This document shows, piece by piece, positions 1 through 11,298 of a stretch of DNA of 64,000 bases (its first letter is position 1; the number at the start of each line of letters is the position of its first letter). Made by a program: the position numbers and the translations under genes. Below the pieces are notes generated by a model. It was given only the letters and a program-made list of their open reading frames with translations, was not told the DNA's origin and ran no database searches. The DNA is taken from positions 1 to 64,000 of the forward strand of contig JAFREE010000092.1 in the NCBI GenBank assembly GCA_019400425.1, in the 5' to 3' direction. The DNA comes from Hymenochaete sp. R1 (lineage: Eukaryota > Basidiomycota > Agaricomycetes > Hymenochaetales > Hymenochaetaceae).

Positions 1-536
1 GTCGGACCCATTTATGGAAATATCTCTTGCCGAGATCGGCTAAGCCGGAAATTTTGCGAACTAGCTCACGCTTAGCTTTTGATTTTTGCTTTTTGCTTAG
101 TCGACGCAGTAGAATCTTGCTTTTGAATAAACCCCCTCCCTGACCACCATAGGGTTGGCTCATTCGCGGCGATGCTGCTGCTGCGTCGGTGCACCAATTT
201 CTCTTACAGGTTGCCTTGCTTCTTTCATCTTTACACCTACACGCGCAATTCTCCTGTATCCTACTATCCTCAAAAAAAGGGAGTGTTATATTTACTCGTA
301 CACGACGTACAACTTTAACTTTAACTAAATGATATGACTCCTGTCCTACATCCTACACCTTGAATCGAAGGATAAAAGGCCTTCAAAAATACACCAACGA
401 AAAAAACGGATTCCATCCTATTTTTAACACGCCCGGTCCGTCTCCAACTTCAACTTGAAGCCAAAACGTACCCCGCTTACTACACGTGAGTCTTCCACCA
501 GCCGGACGGACATACGGACAGACGACCCTCACAGCT
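1..536. other. Intergenic, left edge; no gene seen
   Basis: This is the region downstream of the catalase stop codon. It is AT-rich with several T and A runs. No open frame with a recognisable protein is present on either strand. It probably holds the catalase 3' UTR on the minus strand. Confidence 0.5.
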
Positions 537-2272
537 TCACAGCGCCTGGAAGTTCGCCTTATACTTCACCGCCTCCGCCGCCGTCTTCGCCTTGAGCTTC
601 GGCACGGGCTGCACGCCGAGCGCCTTTGCGAGGTTCCCCGCGAACGTCTCGTCGACGGCGGCGAACACGGAGAGCTGGCGCTCGAGGACGGCCTTGCTTT
701 TGATCGCCTTCATGTGGCCTGCGAGGTTGGAGACGAGGTGCGCGCGCTGCGTGTCGTCCATCGCTTTGCTCCAGAGTGCGCGCGGTTGCTCGAAGTCCAC
801 TGTCAGCGTGTGGGGGTGACAAAAGCAAAAGTAAAGAAGAAGAAAAGAGAGAAAAATGGGTGAGTTTTTTTTTAGTGCTGGAAAATGGGAATGGGATGAT
901 ATTGGCTTACACTCGGTGATCTCGCTCAAGTCTGCTTGCGCGTAGCCCAAGAAGGCTTCATGCTTCACGCCCGCGTACGCCTTCTTCTTATACGTCAGCG
1001 GCGCAATGCTGCTCTGGTAGTTCGGACGTGCGCCCTGGCTCACGAACGTCGCGAACCCATCGCGCTGGAAGTTCGCAATCGGGACGAGCGGTGCATTGAC
1101 GGGCAGTTGCTGGTAATTCACGCCGAGACGGTGTCGGTGTGTATCCGGGTACGAGAACAATCGGGACTGGAGGACGGGGTCTGCGGAAGGCTCGATGCCG
1201 GGCACGAGGTGGCTCGGGCTAAACGCGACCTGCTCGATCTCCGCAAAGTAGTTCTCCACGTTCTTGTTCAGCTCGATCTTGCCGACGGGGCGGAGCGGGA
1301 ACTCGGCGTGCGGCCAGATTTTGGTGAGGTCGAGGATGTTGTAGCGGAAGGACTCGGCTTGCGCGGCGGTCATGGTTTGGACGTAGACTGTCCAGGAGGG
1401 GTTCTCGCCCTTTTCAATGGCCTCGAAGAGTTGCTCGGTGCCGTAGTCCGGGTTCGAGCCTGCGAGTTCGCCGGCTTGCGCGTCCGTGAGGGTCTTGAAA
1501 CCCTTGTCCGCGCGGATATGGACTTGAGTGTACACAAACTCGCCCTTCTCGTTCACCCACTTGAACGTGTGACCCGAGTACCCATGCATGTTGTGGTACC
1601 CGTCAGGCGTCCCACGGTCAGAGAAGAGAATCATAACCTGGTGGACGGACTCTGGGTTCTGCGAGAGGTAGTCCCAGAACATGTCCGCATCCTTGAGATG
1701 CGTCTGAGGGTCTCGTTTCTGCGTGTGGATGAAGTGCGGGAACTTTGCGGGGTCGCGGATGAAAAAGACAGGCGTGTTGTTGAATACCCAGTCGACGTTG
1801 CCCTCCTCGGTCCTGATCTTGATCGCGAACCCACGCGGGTCACGGGCAGTGTCAGCAGACCCACTCTCGCCGCCGACGGTGGAGAACCGGATGGTCAGAG
1901 GACATTGTGTGCCGGCGGAACCGGAGAGGAACTTGGCAGTGGTGAGGTCTGGGACGGGATGAGTGAGGGTGAAGGTACCATGGGCACCGGCGCCCTTTGC
2001 GTGGACGACACGCTCGGGGATACGTTCGCGGTCAAAGTGGGCGAGGAGGTCGATGTGGTGAAAGTCTGAGCAGATACACGTTGTCAGATGGTTGATAGAT
2101 GAGAAAGTCGATCAGTAGTCGAAAGATAAGCAAGCAAGCAGAGCATACCTTGGAGAAGGAGAGGGCCAATTTGACCGATGCGCTCTGCTGCGTAGGGCTC
2201 TGCGACGATTGCACCGTTCGAAGTAGTGTAGACGGCGCCGTCCTTGTTATTGAAGACCTGCTGGCTCGGCAT
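537..2272 (-). CDS. Heme catalase (monofunctional)
   Basis: Breaks down hydrogen peroxide to water and oxygen. I join three exons: 2272-2149, 2065-911 and 799-537. Both introns are phase 1 with GT-AG ends, giving 513 aa, normal for a small-subunit catalase. The active-site segment [17 protein letters not shown] carries the distal catalytic His at about residue 63. The heme-ligand signature RLFSYPDTH places the proximal Tyr at about 347. The stretch [14 protein letters not shown] is also typical of the core. The second intron length is a multiple of three and has no stop, so the frame reads through it; the splice is chosen because it restores [13 protein letters not shown]. The C-terminus (FQAL) is not a clear peroxisome signal and no signal peptide is seen, so a cytosolic enzyme is likely. 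Identification is very secure. Confidence 0.96.
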
Positions 2273-2371
2273 GCTGAAGATTGAATGATGAAGACAAGGA
2301 AGATGAAGATGAGAGTATGGGAAGAAGGTAGGTAGGACGGATCACCTTGTGACCATTTGGGACCTAGGGGA

Positions 2372-2380
2372 GCTTTTATA
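2372..2380 (-). promoter_or_regulatory. TATA box of the catalase gene
   Basis: The minus strand reads GCGCATATAAAAGC about 100 nt upstream of the catalase ATG. TATAAAAG matches the TATA consensus at a plausible distance for a transcript with a short 5' UTR. Confidence 0.55.
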
Positions 2381-2449
2381 TGCGCATACAGTCAGCAGAC
2401 AAGTTGTCGTCTCTCCAGACTTTGGCTGCACATCCACCTCCCTAATCCC

Positions 2450-2457
2450 GACGTCAT
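2450..2457 (-). promoter_or_regulatory. CRE-like (ATF/CREB) site upstream of catalase
   Basis: The minus strand reads ATGACGTC about 180 nt upstream of the catalase ATG. bZIP factors of the Atf1 type bind TGACGT cores and drive oxidative-stress genes, including catalases, in other fungi. A single 8-bp match is weak evidence on its own. Confidence 0.3.
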
Positions 2458-2460
2458 TTC

Positions 2461-4347
2461 TCACACTGTACCCGCTGGCCAATCACAGAGTAGGTAATTG
2501 ATGCTTATGCGTCGATCATGTGACCGTGTGTGATCTCCGATCGCCGTTTTTGGATAGCTGCTGTAATCGACGCTCCCTAGCTCGGCCCAGCCTTCTTCCT
2601 GAACCACTCCTGCTGAATAAAACCCGGCTTTCAAGAGAGAAAATAGACACAAACCAAAGAGCTCTCTCCTGTGTGTCTCCGAACACACGCATCCATCTAT
2701 CCTCGCTATCTCGCTCAGACAGTCTCGTGAGACCCGAAGCCTGTTTTCCCCGACCCAAATTGGAAACAGAAGTAGTCCCGTGGGTGTTCTCCATTCATCT
2801 CCAATTCACTTCTCGTTCTCGTGGTACATGGTACATAGTACAGCCCCCTTCAGCCTCCTCTCTATCTCTTCTTCTTTTCCGGTTGCTCACTGTATTGCAT
2901 GCATATCGCATGCACTATCAAGCGTGCTTTTAGGCGCAAGATCACGTCTTCGGAATACACGCACGGAAGGATGCGGAGGTGGCAGGCCTTGGGTGTGTCA
3001 GATGTTCAAGTCTGTTTCCGACGATATCGCGTTGCCTAGTCCTTCGAAAACCACGTTTGTCCGACTACTTTTGAGGTCCTGCCAGTGGTGTCAGTTGTCC
3101 TGCTTATGCTGTGCTAGAAACCTAGAACCTGTATGAGTCGTCTACCTGGCTCCTGCCAACCCGGTCGGACAACGACAAGAAAGGGACTGTGAATGCGACG
3201 ACGGCGACGTCCGATCCGACTCGGTCTAGGATTCGGATTCAATCATCACACGTTCAGAGTCGCTCAAAATGTCAAGGGATTGCATTTCAGTCCTAACTGT
3301 GACCGCATATCTGGCTCCATACCTTCTTAGACCTAGCGCATACAATTCTACAGTAATTGAACTGTCGGGCTTCATCGGGTGACTTACAGGTGCTTGTCAG
3401 TACCAGTGTTGTCTTTCAACCATCTTGCACATCGTTATCATCGTCCTCAGCCTCAGGGCTCCACCCCTTGATCTCGACCTCCAAGCACATCTTCCACTCG
3501 TTTCGACTCGATTTCACGATATCTCGATACCTCGGTACCTTCCTGGGAAGTTCCTCCTGCTGCTCCTGCTCGTCCCGACATTCTGAGTCGCGTAACACAT
3601 GTATTAATAGGCCACTTCGCATTGGTCGTTCCGTTCCGGTTCCGGTTCCGTTCAATTCAATTCAATCGCTCCGAGTCGCCACTCGGGTTCTTTCCCTTCA
3701 AGTTCTTTCCTGTCGTGAGCTTGCTTAACCTTGGCTGCTTGAGAACACCGTGACCGGGTTCAAGTCCCCCTAGGCTCTTGTTCTGTTTTGTCGTCTATTC
3801 TTACGGATAGATGCGACTTTTGTGTGTTCGGAGCCGGACTGATGTGGTACGACTTTCTCCCGGATTCTTCCCAAGCAAGCCTGTAGCTTATTTTGAAGGC
3901 CCACTGGCACTCTCCTTGCATTGCATAAAACGTGAAGTAGAATCCGGGACCGGTCGGTTTTTTCACTCGATAGCCCGTTTCTTACTGTAGATCTACTAGT
4001 AAGATCGGACCCAGAAGGAAATTGGATACGATATTTTCGCTCACTCAGTCATCCATCTGATCTGTCATCTGTCAAACAGTTTCGAATATCAGCTCTGCAT
4101 TTCATCGAGCCGTGGGTAATTAGTAAATTGGATATCCAACACATTAATTAGGCCAAGAAACTAGACCACTAATAATACAAGAAATGCATGTATACAATAA
4201 TCGAGATGACATTGCATGGAGATACAGTATTACGACACGCCAAATCTCGTTAGCGCCTTCAACGACGATCCAAAGTCCCGTAGCTACTAGCATAAACATC
4301 CCGAGCCGTTAAATGACGAGGTTCGCTTCGGTGACCTTCAGTACAGA
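2461..4347. other. Intergenic, 1.9 kb; no convincing gene
   Basis: Several open frames of 60-137 codons occur on both strands (the longest at 2520-2933, plus). Their translations are Ser/Leu/Arg-rich, lack recognisable domains and are not extended by plausible splice sites. It contains the catalase upstream region and the downstream region of the next minus-strand gene. Confidence 0.45.
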
Positions 4348-5568
4348 TCAGACGCTCGCCGCTTGTTCCTGTTGACCCTTCTCGGTCGGATGAGCCTGGG
4401 GAGTCTCTGTGAGACCTAAAAAGAAAATCATATTAATACATCGAATAATTAGAATAAATGGGATGACAGAGGGACTTGAATGGGCTTACCTGGCTCGTCG
4501 GTCCTCTGCGCAGGCTCAGGCTGGGCCTCAGCGGACTCGTCATCGTCCCCGCTCTTCTGCTCTCCGTCGCCTGCCTCTCCGAACGGGTCCGTGTCATTCT
4601 CCTAATAAAACGAACGAACGAACGAACATCATCAGCGTCACTATCTCGTTTTCACAAAAAATGAACATCAAGAAGAAGGGCAGCAGCGAATTAGGGCAAG
4701 GGAACGAAAACCACGAAAAAAAGACCCAGTCCAACCCACCCCCCAAAAAAGAGAGAAGCCAAAAAAAAAAAAGCAAACAAACAGAAAACCCAAAACTCAC
4801 CTTCTCCCTCTGCCTCCTCTTAAACTCCCCCCTAAACTTCTCCCTCCCCTCAACCTGCTTCCCCTCATCCCTCGAAATCTTCCCCGCAATCAACTCCTTC
4901 GCACCAGCCAGCCGATCCCCAATCGTCGCCCGGTTCTGGGACCCGTACTCGGGCCCGACGCCGTCGAGGTGGCCCGCGTGTACTTGTTCGGGGTAACCGC
5001 CGTCTGGTTCCGTCGTGTCTGGGGCTTGGGAGTGAGAATGAGACTGAGACTGAGATGTTTGGGATTTGGTTCGGGAGGGGTCGTTGGAGGTGCTGTTGGA
5101 GTTGGAGTTGGAGTTGGAGTTGGTAGAAGCCGCGCCGCCCTCTTCTTCGGCTTGCCCGACGCGTCCATGGGTTTCTTTGCGAGTGCCAGCGTCAACACCG
5201 CCGTCGATATCGCTCTGAGAAGGATGCGAGGCGTTGAACTTGTCGTTCTCGTTCGAACTCAAGCTTCCAGCGCCTTGTGCCGTTGTCGTTGTCGTTGTCG
5301 TTGTCGCTGTCGTCGTCGGGTCTGGGCCACGATGTCCGGAGCCAGGGCCGGGGCTACCGCTGACGACGCTCGTGGTGGAATCGACTCCGAGTCCGCTCGG
5401 TGCATTAGTACTTGAGCCATTCGGGTAGAGCCCACTAGTACTGGTGCTGTGTCCTAGTCCGTCATGTCCCGAGGTTGAACGTTGTTGCTGTTGCTGTTGG
5501 TACGGCTGTGGAGTGCCGTAGGCGTCGTTCAAGTTCGCGCTGTTATTGTGGACTTGCGACTGCGACAT
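4348..5568 (-). CDS. Disordered Ser/Thr/Gln-rich protein, unknown function
   Basis: Three exons (5568-4801, 4601-4490, 4415-4348) give 315 aa; splice phases are 0 and 1 and the join ends cleanly at TGA. Residues 1-200 are low complexity: a Gln run near residue 24, a Thr run encoded by GTTGTC-type repeats (plus-strand view), Asn-Ser alternation and a Ser/His/Gln tract. The only ordered-looking part is near residue 210: GDRLAGAKELIAGKISRD followed by a Lys/Arg/Glu-rich helix, then an acidic tail rich in Asp/Glu/Pro/Gln. That patch resembles short stress-associated helical repeats (CsbD-like) in fungal proteins, but this is an impression, not a match. The first intron (199 nt) is long for this window and A-rich on the plus strand. 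No signal peptide or membrane segment is seen. Confidence 0.75.
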
Positions 5569-5733
5569 CTTAATAGAAAAAATATATTCTTCTGGAGCTG
5601 CCGGTGTTTCTTTGAGCTTGGCAGGTCGGTTCGAGTCTGGATGTCGGGTCGGATATGGTCACTGGTCGGTGGGTGGTGGTTTTGGTTATTGGTATGAGGA
5701 GGAGAGGGAGTGCCTGCCGGGAGTTCCAAGGGT

Positions 5734-5741
5734 GCTTATAT
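5734..5741 (-). promoter_or_regulatory. TATA-like box upstream of the disordered-protein gene
   Basis: The minus strand reads GCGCATATAAGCACC about 170 nt upstream of the ATG. The GCGCATATAA context is shared with the catalase TATA box. Confidence 0.35.
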
Positions 5742-5759
5742 GCGCTTTCGAACATTAAA

Positions 5760-6376
5760 TGATTAATGGGCGTTCGGTGGACGGTGGACGGTGACGATGT
5801 CTTGCTCCAAGTCTGATGAAAGCTTTAGTGGCGAACCAAAGTACTGACGTCGATGACGTCATGCCGGCGCTTGAAAGTATTTTTATCTTCATTCGTTATT
5901 TTGAGTTTCGTCCGCGTCTTAGTTGGTTGGCTACTGCTGGTACCAGTCACGGTTGTGAGATTTCCCTCGACATTCGTACCTGTAGAATGCATGCAATAGA
6001 ATGTCCGATGGAGAGATTAAAATATTGATGGACCGCCCGCTGTGAGTCCGAGTCTGTCGCCTCCTTCTTACCTCGGCGTTTATCAACTTTACTTTGAAAG
6101 TGCTCGACAGACGATCATAAGGCATAAGGAAGTAATGATCAAGCTTCTGGTGGTACTGTACAGCATTCCGATGAACGCAGAAAGCAGATGGCAGGGATTC
6201 ACCTGAAACTTGAAGTCGAACTGCATAAGAAGAAGGGTAAGAATACATTTATCCATCAGAGAAGCATCTATCTAGCATTTCATTTGAAACAAACAAACAA
6301 AACCACGAAAGCGCCTAATTTTTGGGCGCGGGGAAATCCAAACGGGAGGAATGCGTCTTAGACTCGATCAAGACTT
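5760..6376. other. Intergenic; no convincing gene
   Basis: Upstream region of the minus-strand gene ending at 5568 and downstream region of the F-box gene. A 105-codon minus-strand frame (6248-5931) shows no recognisable domain. Confidence 0.4.
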
Positions 6377-8089
6377 TCAAGAGAAAATGATCGAGCTAGA
6401 CACATCAGGGTGATCCCAAAAAACATTCGTCCAGGATTCCGGGTCGTCCAAATAGGGGGGTTTCAAACATATCTGCCGTAGCCTTGCGACCTTTTCCTCT
6501 AAATGGCGTGCTATCATCACTTGGAAACTTGGTATATGCAGTTCAGTGCATTGGTCCAGCACGAGGGTCTTCAACCTGACCAGCTGTGACATCACAGTGG
6601 GGGTGAATTCCTGGAAACGCGCAACGGAGAGCGTAAGCGAGTCGATAATGTTGAAACGATCGAGGAGTTGCGGGATTACTATATCCACAAGACCCTTCAA
6701 ATCGTAGTTACCAGGTTTATGAGATTTCTTATGTTTTACCGTCAAAGACAGGTGTCGGAGATTGGCATAGGGACGCTCGATTGGGAACATATCATGCACA
6801 CGCATGTGTTCTGGAAAGAACAGACCTGTGACCTTGAAACGAAGTCCAAGCGAGTCAACTTGGGGCATTTCAATGCAGCGTACGACATCCGCGATCCTGC
6901 GTGCAACAAGCAACGAATGATCACGATAGCGTTCCGTGAGTACGATCTTGTTATTTCCTCTATCCTTTTTGCCCCAGTACACCAGGATATTCATCTTGCA
7001 TGAAATGAGCTGAGGAAGCTTTATGGAGTCTTGCGAGAGCTCCGCATGTTGAAGACCTTCCGGTGCGATCGAAATAGTGTAATCGAAGTCGAGCTCCTTC
7101 AAGCATGACATATTTCGTAAGTTTGATTCGAGAGTCACCCTCCCGGTGGGCGAACTTGCGTCAAAGAAAGCGTTCTTGATGGTCAAGGACGTTAATTGCC
7201 TAAAAGTGTACCAGGGTACACGATTATCGAAGCCCTCAATCCTCAATGACCGTATATTAGGGAATGTCCATGCGTTGAATATACTGTAGGTGGACCATGC
7301 CCACGAACCACAATCGACCGCTAGCGACCTGACCGACGGAAAAATCATGCCTGGGCTTCGAGGCTCGATTTCCTGTGAAGAAGGTCTAAACGCATTAGGA
7401 TCCAAGCCTGCAACACTAATAGACAGATCGGTGCATCGTGGTATTTGATCGAGTACCAAGTTCAGCGTCGCCTTTTCAGCGTATATCTCTATTCCGGATC
7501 TCAAGTTGCCAGACATAACAGCGTTTCTTGTTATAGCTGCCACGGAGATGTGATGCACTTTTACAGGAACATACACGTCGTCTTCATCTCGTTCGTCGCG
7601 TTCGAAACCGAGGTCGTTCCAAAGAGAGTGCGCGCTGTAGATTAGATCACAAAACCTCCTATTTACTAGACAAAGCTGTCGAGCCTGCTTTCGTCTGCTT
7701 CCGTAGTCTCCGCAACGCTCTTCCAGGGTTTTTTTAGAATCGGTATCGCGCTCTGTTGACCAGGTCAACTTGAGTATAGCTATCAAGATTTCGTCCGGGA
7801 GTTTTTTGAGTCTATGGTGACGCATCGCTTCAACAACTTCTGCCGCCTGCGATCTGATCTTAAACCTCAAAGCCGTTTGGAGCGTCTTCAACGTCTTCAT
7901 AGCCTTCTTCAAGACTTGCAGATCTCCGAAGGCTTGCCCCAGGAGAGCAGGGTCCTTAATAAGGCTGTCAGACATATCAGAGGCGCAATTATTGTGTAAA
8001 ACGCGAAGATACGACAAACTTATAGTGATCATAGCAGGACGTATGCCAGAGATTTTCGGATGCTGTTCCACCAGTTGATAATTCATCAC
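6377..8089 (-). CDS. F-box domain protein (substrate adaptor type)
   Basis: A single open exon of up to 570 codons. Residues about 94-150 form an F-box-like domain: LKKLPDEILIAILKLTW, then CLVNRRFCDLIYSAHSLWNDL. This matches the F-box that binds Skp1 in SCF ubiquitin ligases. The rest (about 150-570) is Leu-rich with irregular spacing, as in the degenerate LRR-like tails of the expanded basidiomycete F-box family. The true start is uncertain. The first ATG (8089) precedes a hydrophobic stretch that does not look like the family, and the ATG at 7975 (MSDSLIKDPALLGQ) is an equally good start. An open frame further upstream (8267-7989) might hold an extra exon, but I found no splice in the right phase. 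The target is unknown. Confidence 0.8.
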   Translation of the reverse strand: MMNYQLVEQHPKISGIRPAMITISLSYLRVLHNNCASDMSDSLIKDPALLGQAFGDLQVLKKAMKTLKTLQTALRFKIRSQAAEVVEAMRHHRLKKLPDEILIAILKLTWSTERDTDSKKTLEERCGDYGSRRKQARQLCLVNRRFCDLIYSAHSLWNDLGFERDERDEDDVYVPVKVHHISVAAITRNAVMSGNLRSGIEIYAEKATLNLVLDQIPRCTDLSISVAGLDPNAFRPSSQEIEPRSPGMIFPSVRSLAVDCGSWAWSTYSIFNAWTFPNIRSLRIEGFDNRVPWYTFRQLTSLTIKNAFFDASSPTGRVTLESNLRNMSCLKELDFDYTISIAPEGLQHAELSQDSIKLPQLISCKMNILVYWGKKDRGNNKIVLTERYRDHSLLVARRIADVVRCIEMPQVDSLGLRFKVTGLFFPEHMRVHDMFPIERPYANLRHLSLTVKHKKSHKPGNYDLKGLVDIVIPQLLDRFNIIDSLTLSVARFQEFTPTVMSQLVRLKTLVLDQCTELHIPSFQVMIARHLEEKVARLRQICLKPPYLDDPESWTNVFWDHPDVSSSIIFS

Positions 8090-8414
8090 ATGCTTCCTCG
8101 ATGAGCTTGAGCGAAGCCGGATCGGCGGACACTACATCGCTAGGAGAATAAGTGCGAATGAACATCGAAAGAGCGTGGAATTTGATACGGTCACTGCAAG
8201 GAGCTGTCGTCGTCGTCCAAGTTTGAGGCTTCGCGACTGCTACAATGTCTTCACGCGAAAAGACCACCAGAGCATATGGGAAGAGGGGAGAATGTGGGAA
8301 TATCTTACTTTGTTAGTCTCCTCACCGGAGTGTCGATTTACTGATCATCCAGAGGCACGCGTCCGCTTGCTCACAGCTTAGGCTAACTCCTGTGCCATCG
8401 CTCACAATAAAACC

Positions 8415-9601
8415 ATGTCCCCGAGCCCTACACCAGAACCATTAATACCAACGGCATCTGCTTCGACTCAAGATACACATTTATCGTTCTACAAAGCACC
8501 GGAGGACGAACTTCCAAAAGACGACTCGGACAGCGGGCCGAAGGCTTCGACCCCGGCAGCGCGCGAACTGAGCAAGACCAGACTCTATGTAGGGAACTTG
8601 CATCCGACCGTCGACGAGTGAGTACACTCTCTCCCCTTCTGCTTTTGTCCCTTGCGGCGAGTCGTGCAGGAATCACGCACCCCAACAAAGCCGTCTGACG
8701 CTGACACTAGGTATACTTTCACGCAGTTATTCACGAAGTATGGCAGGGTCACCAAATACGACTTTCCGTTTCATAAGGCAGGTCCGAACAAGGGGAAGCC
8801 CAGAGGGTTTGCGTTCGTGGAGTATAAGGAAAGAGAGGTGCGTACTCTCATAGTTGTGCACTTTGTTGGGTTACTAGGCGCGAATTGACTTGGACGTTGA
8901 TTTATGTGTGGAAACAGGATGCAACGAAGGCGCTGGTGAACGCTCATAATAAGCTCTTGAGGGGCCGGAAGCTTGTCGTCACTTTCGCCAACCAGGCACC
9001 GGAATATGATAATTTCGTACCGGGATCTGGGAAACACGGGCGGAGACAGGAAATGCAGCGGCCGACTGCGTTGTCACTCATAAAGGCGACGTCTCATGCG
9101 AATAAGTGAGTTTAATCATTTTCATCTTCATGTTCCTGAGGGATTCAATGTGATCTGGCTGGCTGACTGAAAATTATGTTCAGGACAGAAGATAAGATCG
9201 CTGCGCTCGAAGCGAAGTTGAAACAGATGGAGAAAGAGGAAACGCGCCGACAACATCAGTCAACTCTCCCTTCACATCCTTCCCTACCTCTCAAACCTCC
9301 ACCCACACTTGGTGATACACAAGCGCAAATCTCCACTGAATCCACCAAAACCTCATCACAGCCTCAGTCTCAACCACAATTCCAGCAAAGACCCAATTCT
9401 AATCGCCCCCATAGTGTCTCTTCACGGAATGCGCAGTCCCAGCCCCAGTCCCGATTCACCGAAAGAAAGCCCATAGCGACAAAGCCGACAGGGATTTTCG
9501 CGTCTGGATCGAGTAGCTCGTTGGGGAAGAAACCGACGTTGGACGAACTCATGAAAGCGAGGAGAACAGGGCAGCCAGGTGGGGGGATATTCAAGAAGTG
9601 A
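8415..9601 (+). CDS. RNA-binding protein, RBM18-like, single RRM
   Basis: Four exons (8415-8617, 8711-8837, 8918-9105, 9184-9601) give 311 aa; splice phases 2, 0 and 2 are all consistent. An RRM spans about 55-135, with RNP2 LYVGNL (57-62) and RNP1 RGFAFVEY (99-106). The arrangement YDFPFHKAGPNKGKPRGFAFVEY, followed by a short linker and a helix (DKIAALEAKLKQM), is diagnostic of the RBM18 family. Human RBM18 has the same RRM followed by an IKAIEAKLK-type helix. The C-terminal third is Gln/Ser/Pro-rich and ends in KKPTLDELMKARRTGQPGGG, making the protein longer than the vertebrate form. The molecular role of RBM18 is poorly known; RNA binding is inferred from the RRM. The gene runs divergently from the F-box gene with about 330 bp between starts. 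Confidence 0.9.
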
Positions 9602-10697
9602 CCAGGATTGCAGCAATATCATCTCTCTTTTTTACTTCGAGTGAGTAAGAGTTGCTATTAGTGGGAAAAAACTGCTCTGAACAGGTTGACTTCTTTTCTT
9701 ACTAGGCGTACCTATCGCAATCGTGGACAGATTTTCAAATCATTGTGCTACCATCGTCCTCGCGAGTGCTGTCTTGAACACATTGCATCTGTTTCATCGC
9801 AGTGCCGTGTTCCGATCATCAGTCATACATCATGATACCAACGATAGGCATTGCGGATGCCCGCAAGCGAAAGATTATTAGGTGGTTTGTGTATCTTGTT
9901 GGGTAACCTGGAATTGGATTTACAAAGTGTAGCTATCATACTTGGCTTTTTCTATTACGTATTTTATTCACACTCAGATTTTATGTTGATTGCAATGCAA
10001 TGCCCGACTTTTTATGCACCACCTCTGGTGCTTCCCTCCTCACTGGTAATCTCGGAAAGTGTAAGGGAGTTAAGCTAGGGTTCAATGCAGGCATAATCAC
10101 CGAAAAGCTCAAGGAACCGCTACCGGTGTCAAGCAACGAGTTGCGAATCCCGGCGTTTCTGGATTTGAAGGAAAGGGTGATTAGTGCGGTTGCATTAGCA
10201 AGCAGAACGAGTGCAGCCTGCTCGATTGGCGATCTCTCCGTATGGAAATGTGATTATGAAAAGGGAGGGAAAGGAATGCAAGAAAATCACCAGCGTCTGT
10301 CTTTTCTTCTTTCTTCACTTGGCCACACTTTTCCTGCGATAGCATTCCCTTGACACGCATCCAACATGTCCCCCAAATACGGCGGGGCTGCAGAAAGTAC
10401 GATTTCGCGAAGGAAAAGCATAATTGTGTCGAACCTTAAACCGTACAGAAAGCTTGCTACTTTAGCTATGGCACAAAGCAGTCTAACGTACTACACATAG
10501 CCAAGCGAATGTGGCACGATATTAATGGCATACACGTACGCAAAGTAAGCACAATCCCATGGGAAAATAGGCGAAAGCAAATAGGGAACTGACATTTGAG
10601 TGTATATCAGACAACCATTCCCATCGTCTTTCCTGAGCAACATCTTTTCTACTGTCGCCTTTGCCCTAGTTGTTTGCCCTCTTCTCCAACCAGGACC
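9602..10697. other. Intergenic, 1.1 kb; no gene seen
   Basis: Open frames here (for example 10000-10353, plus) are short and show no domain. The region separates two plus-strand genes, so it should contain the RBM18-like 3' UTR and the promoter of the 170-aa gene. Confidence 0.45.
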
Positions 10698-11298
10698 ATG
10701 AGTACGAACTCGAGACGTATCCATTTCAAATACCGAATCGAGATCGATGGCGCACCCTTCGAGGAGCACAAACTTCAGGGCAATTTCTCCCTGGACGCTG
10801 TTGACATACTCCCAGACGCAACGATACCTCTAACCTCCAAATATCGCCTCATAGGGAATCTCGGGGACGATAAGAGATTCGTCGTGAAGGATAGTTTCAG
10901 AGACGACAAGAGTTGGATAGCCACGATTCCAGGAGAGTTCCAAGTGGTGACTGAACTCATCGATGAAGCATTTGGGGTAAGTATATTCATAAAAAGACCC
11001 TGCTCACTGCATGCAAAGTCCATGATACCACTTTAACTTTCTTCTTCCTTGTTGGATGACTTAGGGATTACGTTTTGCTTGCGGGCTGACCCAGTTTTAT
11101 GAAAAGAAGAAGCCAAAGACCATATCCCTGTGCTGTTTTCATGCGACGCTTCCACTCGGCTTGGTCAAAGAAAGCGTGGGGACCTGCACGGTAGCTGATG
11201 TAGAGACCTCGGAGAAGGTCCTGGCACGCATTCCGAGTGGGAGCAAGGGGGGTTTGATGCATAACATCAAGTTCACGTTGACGAGGGTCGAAGATTGA
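10698..11298 (+). CDS. Small conserved-looking hypothetical protein, 170 aa
   Basis: Two exons (10698-10976 and 11065-11298) joined in phase 0 give 170 aa. The ATG in CAGGACCATGAG is chosen because the frame upstream reads into an unlikely Cys/Pro-rich stretch. I do not recognise the family. The protein has alternating hydrophobic and charged strands (HFKYRIEIDGAPFEEHKL, KRFVVKDSFRDDKSWIATIP) and looks like a small all-beta cytosolic domain. It has no signal peptide, membrane segment or Cys pattern. The clean splice and balanced composition support a real gene. Function unknown. Confidence 0.7.

Noticed and set aside
537..545. Peroxisomal targeting signal at the catalase C-terminus
   Set aside because: The end reads FQAL, which does not match the SKL-type consensus.
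936..2069. Long plus-strand open frame (377 codons) opposite catalase
   Set aside because: It is the antisense shadow of the catalase exon; its translation is Arg/Val/Glu-rich with no domain, while the minus strand gives a full catalase.
3725..3780. tRNA-like T-loop (GGTTCAAGTCC)
   Set aside because: The five-base stem does not pair fully and no acceptor stem, D-arm or anticodon arm can be built around it.
7989..8267. Minus-strand frame upstream of the F-box gene (PSDVVSADPASLKLIEEAC)
   Set aside because: Composition looks protein-like, but none of the donors I tried joins it in phase to the F-box frame; kept only as a possible extra exon.
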